Below are positions 32,211 through 38,238 of a DNA stretch of 38,238 nucleotides, piece by piece. The notes under the pieces are model-generated. The model was not told the origin of the DNA and did not search any database. It was given only the letters and a program-made list of their open reading frames with translations. The first letter of the stretch is position 1; the number at the start of each line of letters is the position of its first letter. Origin of the DNA: a virus; the IMG/VR virus record IMGVR_UViG_3300042691_011780, positions 1 through 38,238 of that record; one strand, 5' to 3'. Made by a program: the position numbers and the translations under genes.

Positions 32211-33287
32211 TCAGGCGACCAGATTCAACAGCTGACCGGCGCGCTTCTCCAGATCGATTCGCGCGTCGACGAAGTCGAAGTCGCGAGCATAAGCCGTGAA
32301 TCCCTGCACCAAATCCCAGAGCGTCCGGCACTCGCCCTCCTCCTTGATCGCGACAGAGATCGCCTCGCGCGTCTCAGCCTTCGTGAACCGAAAAGGCGCG
32401 AGCAACGAATCCAGTTCGTCTCCGGTCGGCAGCAACTTTTGGGTGGCCCGCGTGATGGTCGCCTCATCGTTTGCGATCGACGACTCGGCGTACTGCTGGA
32501 GCATCGGCGCCGCGTCGGAGTCGAATCGCGCGGGACCGTTCTTCGAGTGGCGGATCACCAGCTTGTTGATCTGCGACGCGCCCCAGACGATGTGGTTGCC
32601 GCAGACCTCGTTGAAAAGGAAGGTCATCAGACCGAAGGTCTTAGCGCCGACCTCCGAGTTCCAGACGAAGAACCCGCGATTGAGCTTCGCGCGCCGCCCG
32701 ACTTCGAGCCGGGAGCCGCCATCGATCATAAACATAAACACATCGCGGTCGCTCGCGTAGAGACCGGAAGGGACCGGCGCTCCGGTGTGGCGGTCGTAGG
32801 CGAGCGGGTTGTAAAACTTACCGTTCGTGCGCTCGACGATTCGCTGCACGGCATCAACGCAATCGGCGTCCCAGATGCGCCCATAGGTTGGACTGGTCAC
32901 CGCCTGCAGCGTGTTGGCACGCTGGCCGGTCTGATCGACGATGGTCATAAACTTGACCGCCTCGCGGTCAGCGCGCTCGATACCGTCGTTAATGCAGGAG
33001 ACCGCTAAATCCGTTGGGAGCTTTCGCAGATAATGCGAGGGAGCGCCGATCAGCGAGCTGAACTGGCCGAAGCTCCAATGGCTCGGCTCGCAGGCAGCGA
33101 TGCCGTTGTTGAAGATGATCGTGCCGTCACGCTGCTCGGCGCGAATCGCCGGGAGCGGGATGTCGACGGAGCGGGAGACCATCCGGCGCGAATGAACGGA
33201 GGCGCGGAGATCAGCCAGCGTCTTGAAGCGCTGGTCGGCTGGACGGGACGCCCATTGGGCGGAGGCTTGCATCAGGTTCGTGGTCAT
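32211..33287 (-). CDS. DUF932 (phage/plasmid-like TIGR03299-type) protein
   Basis: This 358-residue protein has DIPLPAIRAEQRDGTIIFNNGI, LRKLPTDLAVSCINDGI, RANTLQAVTSPTYGRIWDADCV, YASDRDVFMFMIDGG, GFFVWNSEVGAKTFGLMTFLFNEVCGNHIVWGA and the helical C-terminus, all typical of the DUF932 family found on plasmids and phages. The biochemical role is not known. The unit starts with a leader of tandem hairpins and an A/C-rich segment. Confidence 0.85.
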   Translation of the reverse strand: MTTNLMQASAQWASRPADQRFKTLADLRASVHSRRMVSRSVDIPLPAIRAEQRDGTIIFNNGIAACEPSHWSFGQFSSLIGAPSHYLRKLPTDLAVSCINDGIERADREAVKFMTIVDQTGQRANTLQAVTSPTYGRIWDADCVDAVQRIVERTNGKFYNPLAYDRHTGAPVPSGLYASDRDVFMFMIDGGSRLEVGRRAKLNRGFFVWNSEVGAKTFGLMTFLFNEVCGNHIVWGASQINKLVIRHSKNGPARFDSDAAPMLQQYAESSIANDEATITRATQKLLPTGDELDSLLAPFRFTKAETREAISVAIKEEGECRTLWDLVQGFTAYARDFDFVDARIDLEKRAGQLLNLVA

Positions 33288-33312
33288 TGTCGGTTTGGTT
33301 TTTGGTTGGGTT
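33282..33312 (-). repeat. A/C-rich leader repeat, copy 1
   Basis: A 31-base start-codon leader before the DUF932 gene, identical except one base to 33589-33619. On the minus strand it reads AACCCAACC, AAAAACC, then AACCGACAATGACC. No Shine-Dalgarno is present. Confidence 0.85.
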
Positions 33313-33378
33313 TCACTCTGACGGTCTCGTCAGCAGCCGCTTAACGGCTGGACGCCCGAGGGCGTTTCGACCTTTGAT
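33313..33378 (-). promoter_or_regulatory. Leader with three short hairpins before DUF932 gene
   Basis: Three small inverted repeats lie in tandem: ACGCC/GGCGT (33352-33365), CAGCCG/CGGCTG (33334-33350) and GACG/CGTC (33320-33331). They sit between the stop at 33379 and the A/C-rich leader. They could form a regulatory 5'UTR. Confidence 0.5.
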
Positions 33379-33594
33379 TCAATCCTCGGCCAAGGTTTGC
33401 GATCCGTGAGAAACCAAAAGCCAATCGCCGTCGCGGATGTGGCCGGTGAGGAACCCGGTCGTCGGGCTCCACAACTTGAGGGAGCCGAAATAGCAGTTCT
33501 TCTCGTCCGCTGCCGGTTCCAGCTCACCGACCTTGGTGGCGAACACAGAGTCGCTATCGGCAAACTCGGTCAATTTGTAGATGCTGTAGGTCAT
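33379..33594 (-). CDS. Small unknown protein, 71 aa
   Basis: The 71-residue product starts MTYSIYKLTEFADSDSVFATKVGELEPAADEKNCYFGSLKLWSP and ends DGDWLLVSHGSQTLAED. It is beta-rich; no family recognised. The start is fixed by the repeated A/C-rich leader just upstream; the longer reading frame runs through that non-coding leader. Confidence 0.65.
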   Translation of the reverse strand: MTYSIYKLTEFADSDSVFATKVGELEPAADEKNCYFGSLKLWSPTTGFLTGHIRDGDWLLVSHGSQTLAED

Positions 33595-33619
33595 TGTCGT
33601 TTTGGTTTTTGGTTGGGTT
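33589..33619 (-). repeat. A/C-rich leader repeat, copy 2
   Basis: This copy differs by one base from 33282-33312 and occupies the same place relative to its gene start (33594). The pair suggests duplicated translation-initiation or promoter elements. Weaker relatives precede the starts at 33935, 34327, 5936 and 38177. Confidence 0.85.
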
Positions 33620-33641
33620 GTTTGAGCTTGAGGGCTCAATG

Positions 33642-33661
33642 GAGCCTCCCGTGAGAGGCTC
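33642..33661 (-). promoter_or_regulatory. Hairpin (copy C) in leader of the 71-aa gene
   Basis: On the minus strand it reads GAGCCTC-TCACGG-GAGGCTC, seven base pairs plus a possible U-G pair around a CACG loop. The flanks CATC and CATTGAGCCCT match copy B. It is followed by the A/C-rich leader. Confidence 0.75.
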
Positions 33662-33677
33662 GATGAGACCTCGCAGC

Positions 33678-33935
33678 TCAGTTCCAATCCGGGTTCCGCG
33701 AGGTGACCACCGCGTCGCGAACGCCGTCGCGTTTATTGTGAATCGCAACGTGGCATCCACCGACGTACACGAACGCCCACGGCATTTCGATTCGCATCGC
33801 CTTGGCGAACTGCTCGCGGGTCAGTTGGTTCGCGTTGTGACGGCACATCGCCTTCTGGATGTGAGCGCCGACCAGCGAGAAGGTCTCGAGGGTGACGGTC
33901 AGGGCGTTCTGGATTTTGATGGTCTCGTTGTTCAT
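33678..33935 (-). CDS. Small unknown protein, 85 aa
   Basis: The start is placed at MNNETIKIQNALTV; an ATG six codons earlier (33953) also follows an A/C-rich stretch. The protein contains LVGAHIQKAMCRHNANQLTREQF and FVYVGGCHVAIHNKRDGVRDAV. It has paired Cys and His residues but no clear metal motif. Family unknown. It belongs to the accessory cluster between terminase genes. Confidence 0.6.
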   Translation of the reverse strand: MNNETIKIQNALTVTLETFSLVGAHIQKAMCRHNANQLTREQFAKAMRIEMPWAFVYVGGCHVAIHNKRDGVRDAVVTSRNPDWN

Positions 33936-33953
33936 TGCGGGTTGGGTTTTCAT

Positions 33954-34060
33954 TTTCGGTTTGGTTTTCGTTGAGTCGCGGTTGACGATGCAAAGAAAAA
34001 GCGAAGCGGTTCGGAAAAGCAAGCTTTATTTTTGGAAATCTTCCGAGGCTCGATGCCCGC
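33954..34060 (-). other. Gene-free leader with partial hairpin element
   Basis: This AT-rich leader contains the fragment CATCGAGCCTC (34045-34055), matching the flank of hairpins B and C, then AAAAATAAAGCTTGC and an A/C-rich segment before the next start. I see no gene in it. Similar AAAAATAAGCTTG occurs at about 6478-6490. Confidence 0.5.
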
Positions 34061-34327
34061 TTACGCGGCGGTAGTGCGGTACAAGTGGATCATCTCACCG
34101 CGTCCGCAGGCGGTAGAACCGACGAACTCGCTTCTAAGCGGAATCCCGTAAATCACGCGCAGGGCGGCGAGCGCGGCTGAATGATTCTCCTTCGTCGAGA
34201 GCGCGTAATCGTATGAGATCGTGGCCGGACGTCCGCATTGACCGCTTTCGCCAACGACGGCGGCTTTGATCAGGGTGCCTCTGGTATCGGTGGCGGGCAT
34301 CAGCTTGGTCTTGATAGCGAAGAACAT
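34061..34327 (-). CDS. Small unknown protein, 88 aa
   Basis: The product reads MFFAIKTKLMPATDTRGTLIKAAVVGESGQ, then STKENHSAALAALRVIYGIPLRSEFVGS and ends HLYRTTAA. It is an alpha/beta small protein of unknown family. The SD-less start follows GATAACCCAACCACGACAATG, a degenerate A/C-rich leader. It is likely in one transcript with the gene upstream (34361-34609). Confidence 0.65.
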   Translation of the reverse strand: MFFAIKTKLMPATDTRGTLIKAAVVGESGQCGRPATISYDYALSTKENHSAALAALRVIYGIPLRSEFVGSTACGRGEMIHLYRTTAA

Positions 34328-34360
34328 TGTCGTGGTTGGGTTATCTAAGGTTGAGGTTTC

Positions 34361-34609
34361 TTACTTGTTCTCGAAGAAAGTGCTGATCGCCTTCTCTCCG
34401 AAGTGGTAGCGGAGCAGATCGCCGATCAGGCAGATCTTCCCGCCCATTTCGGCGGCGGTGTATTTGCACCAGACGCGCCCTTGGATGCCGTTGTGCAGCC
34501 GGAGGATTTCGGCGGTGGACTTGCTGCGATAGTTTTTGAAGGTCGCGGCAATACGCACGCGGGTGGCTTCGTCGAGGACGTAGGGCGCTTTGGTGGTCAG
34601 GGCGGTCAT
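34361..34609 (-). CDS. Small unknown protein, 82 aa
   Basis: The start is MTALTTKAPYVLDEATRVRI at ATG 34607-34609, immediately after CACAAACAA. It has no SD. The product has helices (RIAATFKNYRSKSTAEILRLHN) and ends YHFGEKAISTFFENK. Family unknown. It is the first gene of the accessory cluster and lies downstream of the motif/dyad region shared with 6440-6553. Confidence 0.65.
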   Translation of the reverse strand: MTALTTKAPYVLDEATRVRIAATFKNYRSKSTAEILRLHNGIQGRVWCKYTAAEMGGKICLIGDLLRYHFGEKAISTFFENK

Positions 34610-34715
34610 TTGTTTGTGCCCTAGAATGAACCCAAACGCTTGGGAAAACAAGCCCAAACTTCCGTTTGCAACTCCTGCTTTCCTAACTTCCTGCAACTAC
34701 GTCAGTTGCGGATTA
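34610..34715 (-). promoter_or_regulatory. Probable promoter/operator region with dyad and shared 19-bp motif
   Basis: This region contains a dyad GCAACT/AGTTGC (34693-34709) overlapping the 19-bp motif at 34678-34696 that recurs at 6497-6515. A minus-strand GATAAT lies at 34712-34717, and a CCCAA/TTGGG stem lies closer to the gene. GATAAT resembles a -10 box, but no good -35 is visible. Confidence 0.5.
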
Positions 34716-35096
34716 TCAAGCTTCTCGCATTTCTAAGCGATCGATCAGTTCCGCTTCGCTTACGGGCTTGTCGTCCCAGAGAATCCGCCCGTTTTCTGGC
34801 GAAGTGTTTTCCAGCCGCAGGCTATGAAAGCCGCACCATCTCCATCCGAGGCTCGGCGCGCCGTTCTCGATGCCTGTTCGCAGGATTGTCGCGACCTCGC
34901 CGAGCGCGATGCGCTGCATCGTGGACAGGTCCGCTCCGTTGATCTTCAGCTCGACGATCTGGAGAACCTTCCGTTCGTAGTCGCGGAAAATAAAGTCGAC
35001 GTCGAATACCGTGAACCCGCGCGCGCTGGTCAAGCGCCGCCGGACCCATCGCGAGAAATCAAGGTTACGACTCCCTGTTTGCTCCGCTCTCGTCAT
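34716..35096 (-). CDS. PD-(D/E)XK-like small nuclease-fold protein, 126 aa
   Basis: The segment VFDVDFIFRDYERKVLQIVELKING (about residues 29-53) fits the D...(D/E)xK nuclease core (D34, E49, K51). The rest is helical with WRWCGFHSLRLENTSPENGRI near the end. It might be an endonuclease acting on DNA during packaging or on host DNA. It overlaps the terS-like gene by 32 bases, so it is expressed with it. Confidence 0.6.
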   Translation of the reverse strand: MTRAEQTGSRNLDFSRWVRRRLTSARGFTVFDVDFIFRDYERKVLQIVELKINGADLSTMQRIALGEVATILRTGIENGAPSLGWRWCGFHSLRLENTSPENGRILWDDKPVSEAELIDRLEMREA

Positions 35097-35736
35097 CGTC
35101 CTGCCTGATCGTCTGCTTGATCGCTTCGTTCTGGAAGGTCGCGATGTTCGCGTTCACGACGTCGCGGATTTCGTCGAGGATCGAGCGCCCTTCTAGGTTC
35201 GCTTCCGCCGCCGTCTTGCCTGCGACGCGCGGGCCCAACTCTACTTCCAGCTTCAGCCGCAGCAGCAAGTCGAGTTTCTGCGCCAGCGTGCCGAGCATCT
35301 CGTCGACGACTTCTGACGCGATGAGCGCGCCTGACTCGCGCGCGATTTTCATATCCCGCAGCTTGATCTCCCGCTGCATAAGCTGCGCTTTGAGATCGGC
35401 GAGGGTCTGCGTCGCGACGTCCTTGCCGATCAGCTTCTCCGCGCAGAAGCGCTGCCAAGCTGCGAGGTTCTCTCGCCTGCCACCCGGCTCCCGCTTCGGC
35501 GCCTCGTTCGGATACTTCGCGCGCGCATCGTAGATCGCACGCCGGTTGAGGCCTAGTTCTTTAGCGAGAGCACTGGTATCTTTTACCCACTCGCCATCGC
35601 CGATTTCGGCTTCCCATCTCTCCATCGCCTTTTGCTCGGAGATGGAGAGCGTCTTACCGGCGCGCAGCTTCGCTACGATATTCGAGATGTTCTGCCGCGC
35701 GATCTTACTGGCTGCTTGCGAAACGTCTTCAGCCAT
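35065..35736 (-). CDS. Terminase small subunit-like (Nu1-type) protein
   Basis: The start is MAEDVSQAASKIARQN at ATG 35734-35736, sharing TAATG with the glycosyltransferase stop. The 223-residue protein has a winged-HTH-like segment (WVKDTSALAKELGLNRRAIYDARAKYP, about 50-76) for cos/pac binding, a helical middle, and a C-terminal region ending in acidic Asp/Glu residues. These are Nu1/gp1-like features. It lies about 3 kb from terL, which is unusual. Confidence 0.7.
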   Translation of the reverse strand: MAEDVSQAASKIARQNISNIVAKLRAGKTLSISEQKAMERWEAEIGDGEWVKDTSALAKELGLNRRAIYDARAKYPNEAPKREPGGRRENLAAWQRFCAEKLIGKDVATQTLADLKAQLMQREIKLRDMKIARESGALIASEVVDEMLGTLAQKLDLLLRLKLEVELGPRVAGKTAAEANLEGRSILDEIRDVVNANIATFQNEAIKQTIRQDDDESGANRES

Positions 35737-36704
35737 TAAAGGAAAGCCGCGCAAACCTTGTCGGACACAGAAGCTGGCAGATGCTCAACTAATGTTCTGC
35801 GTCCGTTCTCGATGATTTCAGCTGACGGCTGTCTTTCGAGCAGCGCAGCGAGATGCGCGCCGTCTCTAGCCGCTAGGCAGTTGAAGCCATCTCGCAATTC
35901 TCCTTTGTTGTCCTTGGTCCACTTGGTGTTTACGATCAACGCAGCACCACCATCCCAAGCCTCCAAAAAGGTGTACTGAGTTCCGCATCCGTCGTCTTTG
36001 ATCGCTGACATATCCACCACCCAGTTCGCCGAAGCTGCTAGTCTTGCACCAGCTCCCTCTGTTCGCTCGAACTTCCCATAATAGTTATTCCTCCAGTTCG
36101 GGAACCGCGTGTTGATTTTGTGAAAGGTGTAGATCGTGTTTTCTGCTCCGTAAATGCAGCAGCGCCGGTTCGCTGGTACGATGGTATTAGCTTCTGCGAT
36201 GAGATCGGTATGCTTGTCCCAGTCTAGCCTCGAAAACGCTACGGCATTTCGACTCGGGTTTCGTGTCGGGTTGGACGGCGCATAGGGATGCGGAATGAAA
36301 CTCGAAGCTAAACCCTTCCCAGACAAAACCGCTCCCATCGTTTTCCTGATTGCGAAAATATGGTTCGCCTTTCGGAATACTGCGGTTCGTTCATCGTCGA
36401 GTTCCGTTGGGTCGTGCACGACGTAGGCGGCTTTTCTAGAGCGCAACACGTTAGCCGCCTCTAAATTTTTGCTGTCGAGTGCCGTAACGATCAACGCGCC
36501 CGAAAGCTCAGAAACCGCCTGAGCCGGAATGCGCTGTGTCATCACGCTACCGGAATACGGTAACAGTGTTGGAGCTAGTCTTGCGCCAACCGTGTACAAG
36601 TTGACCGTGTGACCCTGCGATTTTAGGCAGCGATACAAATGCTCGGTGAAGCTCACCCAGCCTCCGAATTTCGGCTCCGCTAAATAAAGAAGACTGAATT
36701 TCAT
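35736..36704 (-). CDS. GT-B (GT4-like) glycosyltransferase, likely DNA-base glycosyltransferase
   Basis: The start MKFSLLYLAEPKFGGW is at ATG 36702-36704, inside TAATG with the TET-like stop; longer frames run through that gene. The 322-residue enzyme has a GT-B N-terminal half (GGWVSFTEHLYRCLKSQGHTV) and a C-terminal half with AVAFSRLDWDKHTDLIAEAN and DDGCGTQYTFLEAWDGGAALIVN, the nucleotide-sugar E-x7-E-type region. Coupling to the dioxygenase predicts that it adds a sugar to the hydroxylated base in phage DNA. The donor sugar is unknown. Confidence 0.75.
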   Translation of the reverse strand: MKFSLLYLAEPKFGGWVSFTEHLYRCLKSQGHTVNLYTVGARLAPTLLPYSGSVMTQRIPAQAVSELSGALIVTALDSKNLEAANVLRSRKAAYVVHDPTELDDERTAVFRKANHIFAIRKTMGAVLSGKGLASSFIPHPYAPSNPTRNPSRNAVAFSRLDWDKHTDLIAEANTIVPANRRCCIYGAENTIYTFHKINTRFPNWRNNYYGKFERTEGAGARLAASANWVVDMSAIKDDGCGTQYTFLEAWDGGAALIVNTKWTKDNKGELRDGFNCLAARDGAHLAALLERQPSAEIIENGRRTLVEHLPASVSDKVCAAFL

Positions 36705-37537
36705 TACTTCACTTTTTGGCCGCTCAAGCGGCGGTTTTCCACTTGTTCCCGTCGCATACGCGCACGCGCGATTTCTTCCCTGAGCGGAGCGCAATTCCAC
36801 ATAGCGCGCAGCGAGTAATACACGATTGAGAACCTTCGTGCGTTTGGCTGCAGTTTCTTGATCGGAGTTACTCCGTGCAGAATAGCTTGGCCGTCGAAGT
36901 AAAAGATGCTTTTGTCGCGGACCTCGCACATCACATCGTATTCTGGCATAGCGAGGTATCCGCCTCCGATATGCCGCTTCAACACGATCATCGACGACCA
37001 GACGTCTTTGAAGTTGCCTGAGTCAAAATGATAGCAGAGCGGATTGTTGTCGTTGATGATTCCAGAGGTAAACGGAACGTCCGCTAAATGATAGTCTTGA
37101 ACTACCTTCTCTTTTGTTGTGCGGAGATGCTCGCCGTACAGCTCAGGGTTGTGCAGCGCGTAGTGCTTCGCAGCGATGGCGCCGCCCGAGAGAATCTTCG
37201 CGTGCTGTGCAGGCTGCTCAGTCGCGAAGCTGGTGATGGAGCAGAAGTCCTTTCGGATGGCGTTCCTCGGATTGTACCCGAAGATGCGGCTGGTCGTCTT
37301 GAGCCCGCTCGTCCGATAGGTCTCCTGATACTTCACCTTCGTGCAGCAATCGAACATTTCGTCGAGCGCTGCCGAGTCCTCAGTTGGTTGCACGTAGAGG
37401 CAGACAACTTTTCCAGACTCCTCGTCGACGAGTCTGAACTCGTCTTTCAACAGCGTTGAACAATCCTCCTCCTGCGCGCGCCGTTGAACGAACTCCGTTA
37501 ACTTCAACTTTCGTTTTTTAAGAACAAGAGTTTGCAT
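36704..37537 (-). CDS. TET/JBP-like 2-oxoglutarate Fe(II) dioxygenase
   Basis: This 277-residue protein has a TET/JBP-family core: YHFDSGNFKDVWSSMIVL with the H170-x-D172 iron ligands, GGGYLAMPEYDV (191-202), FYFDGQAILHGVTP with the distal His221, and ARRFSIVYYSL with Arg235 to bind 2-oxoglutarate. TET/JBP enzymes oxidise the methyl group of 5-methylcytosine or thymine; phage members act in DNA hypermodification. The N-terminal 150 residues are unassigned. It overlaps the ParB-like gene by 20 bases and shares TAATG with the glycosyltransferase. Confidence 0.8.
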   Translation of the reverse strand: MQTLVLKKRKLKLTEFVQRRAQEEDCSTLLKDEFRLVDEESGKVVCLYVQPTEDSAALDEMFDCCTKVKYQETYRTSGLKTTSRIFGYNPRNAIRKDFCSITSFATEQPAQHAKILSGGAIAAKHYALHNPELYGEHLRTTKEKVVQDYHLADVPFTSGIINDNNPLCYHFDSGNFKDVWSSMIVLKRHIGGGYLAMPEYDVMCEVRDKSIFYFDGQAILHGVTPIKKLQPNARRFSIVYYSLRAMWNCAPLREEIARARMRREQVENRRLSGQKVK

Positions 37538-38177
37538 ATTCTCGAATCGCGACCATCGCGGCGAGCGTGTTGTTTTCTAGTTCCTTGGCTTTCTTGATGA
37601 TTTCGAGCTTTCCCATAATTTCCTCGAACTCAGCCACATCCATAATCAGAACGATTTGCCGGACGGAGCTTTGCTCATAACTTTCCAGCGCTTCGTCTGG
37701 TGTCGTTCCGCGTTCTTGCCCAGCAGAAATCAGATCGTTTTTCAGCCACGATTCTAGATCGGCGCCGGAAAAACCCGTCAGGTCTAAATCGAAGTCTTGG
37801 GACTTGAGCTCGACCATAAGCTTTTTCAGCTCGTCGTGATTCGTTTCCGCGAGCTCCGCGATGCGATTATCAGCGATGAGATCCGCCCACTCTGCTGCCT
37901 CGGTTTCGTATTCTTGGAAATCAACCGGAACTAACTTCGTGCCGAGCCTCAACGCAGCCGCGAGTCGACCGTGACCCTTGACGATGAAACCCGAGCGCTT
38001 GGAAACCACGATCGGTGATCGCCAGCCTTGGGTTTTGATGATTCGCGAAAGTATTTCGATCTGCGATTCGGGATGCGTGTTCGGATTTCTCGGATTAGCG
38101 ACCAAGCCTGCCGGATCGGCGAGCTTATCGTGCGAGCAAAATACCGCAATTCCGTTAGCGTCAGCGCGAGGCTTCAT
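37518..38177 (-). CDS. ParB-like N-terminal domain protein, 219 aa
   Basis: This has a ParB/Srx-type domain: NPRNPNTHPESQIEILSRIIKTQGW, then SPIVVSKRSGFIVKGHGRLAAALRLG with the GHGR motif at 68-71, DLIADNRIAELAETNHDELKKL. Phage ParB-like proteins with this layout often pair with DNA-modifying enzymes and may guide them to sites or act as nucleotide-dependent switches. The start is set at ATG 38175-38177 after an A/C-rich leader (ACCAGAAACCAACAG). The frame stays open to the window edge, so a longer N-terminus cannot be excluded. Confidence 0.8.
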   Translation of the reverse strand: MKPRADANGIAVFCSHDKLADPAGLVANPRNPNTHPESQIEILSRIIKTQGWRSPIVVSKRSGFIVKGHGRLAAALRLGTKLVPVDFQEYETEAAEWADLIADNRIAELAETNHDELKKLMVELKSQDFDLDLTGFSGADLESWLKNDLISAGQERGTTPDEALESYEQSSVRQIVLIMDVAEFEEIMGKLEIIKKAKELENNTLAAMVAIREYANSCS

Positions 38178-38238
38178 TATTTTCTGTTGGTTTCTGGTTT
38201 TGAACGATACGCGATTTTTTGGACGAGGCGCTTCGGAC
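38178..38238 (-). other. A/C-rich leader or upstream coding at the window edge
   Basis: No separate gene is proven. The minus strand carries an A/C-rich segment like the leaders elsewhere in this genome, while the ParB-like frame and one other frame remain open to the edge. Confidence 0.4.

Noticed and set aside
34712-34717. GATAAT as a sigma-70 -10 box
   Set aside because: No acceptable -35 at 16-18 bases; kept only as a note within the regulatory region.
34716-35096. Calling the 126-aa protein a restriction enzyme or homing endonuclease
   Set aside because: Only a D...ExK-like core is visible; no HNH, GIY-YIG or LAGLIDADG motif and no partner methylase.
1-38238. Integrase, attachment site, repressor, tRNA or CRISPR array
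   Set aside because: No tyrosine or serine recombinase motif, no regular repeat-spacer pattern and no cloverleaf was found; lifestyle is left open because both ends are incomplete.

Overview
The window is part of a tailed double-stranded DNA phage (or prophage) genome with a lambda-like siphovirus plan. Every supported gene reads on the minus strand, so transcription runs from position 38238 down to 1. GC content looks high (roughly 55-60% by eye), with one AT-richer patch at about 22.46-23.1 kb. I see no integrase, repressor, tRNA, rRNA or CRISPR array. Both ends cut through open frames, so the genome continues outside. The host cannot be named. The lambda-like tail, the signal-peptide endolysin and the many SD-less, A/C-rich leaders fit a Gram-negative host that tolerates SD-independent initiation; Bacteroidota or Verrucomicrobiota would fit, but this is inference.

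Layout in transcription order. (1) 38.2-35.7 kb: a ParB-like protein, a TET/JBP-type 2-oxoglutarate/Fe(II) dioxygenase and a GT-B glycosyltransferase. Together they look like a DNA base hypermodification cassette (oxidise a base methyl group, then attach a sugar), and it is stop-start coupled to a terminase-small-subunit-like gene. (2) 35.1-32.0 kb: a small PD-(D/E)XK-like protein and short unknown genes, several with hairpin plus A/C-rich leaders, and a DUF932 gene. (3) 32.0-27.7 kb: GpA-type large terminase, gpW-like joining protein and lambda-type portal with an extra C-terminal domain. (4) 27.7-21.0 kb: a 1486-residue fibre with a LamG-like domain, a second lectin-like protein, small unknown genes and holin-like membrane proteins, all inserted inside the head module. 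(5) 20.8-18.5 kb: prohead protease/scaffold, decoration protein and major capsid protein, closed by an intrinsic terminator. (6) 18.4-16.1 kb: two GT-A glycosyltransferase genes (three catalytic domains). (7) 16.1-6.5 kb: tail completion proteins, tube, G/GT chaperones with a GGGAAAC -1 frameshift site, a short tape measure, tip proteins, an NlpC/P60-like peptidase and a gpJ-like tip attachment protein. (8) 6.4-0 kb: early-type genes: unknown small proteins, secreted lysozyme-like endolysin, RecT-type annealing protein, RecE-like exonuclease, small coiled-coil, HTH and membrane proteins, RusA resolvase, a replication protein and a truncated downstream gene.

The most interesting parts are the predicted DNA hypermodification cassette, the glycosyltransferases inside the virion operon, and a family of regulatory RNA-like elements: hairpins with UNCG tetraloops followed by A/C-rich SD-less leaders, and a 19-bp motif with an adjacent dyad upstream of two separate transcription units. 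Functions are assigned from motifs read by eye; no database search was run.
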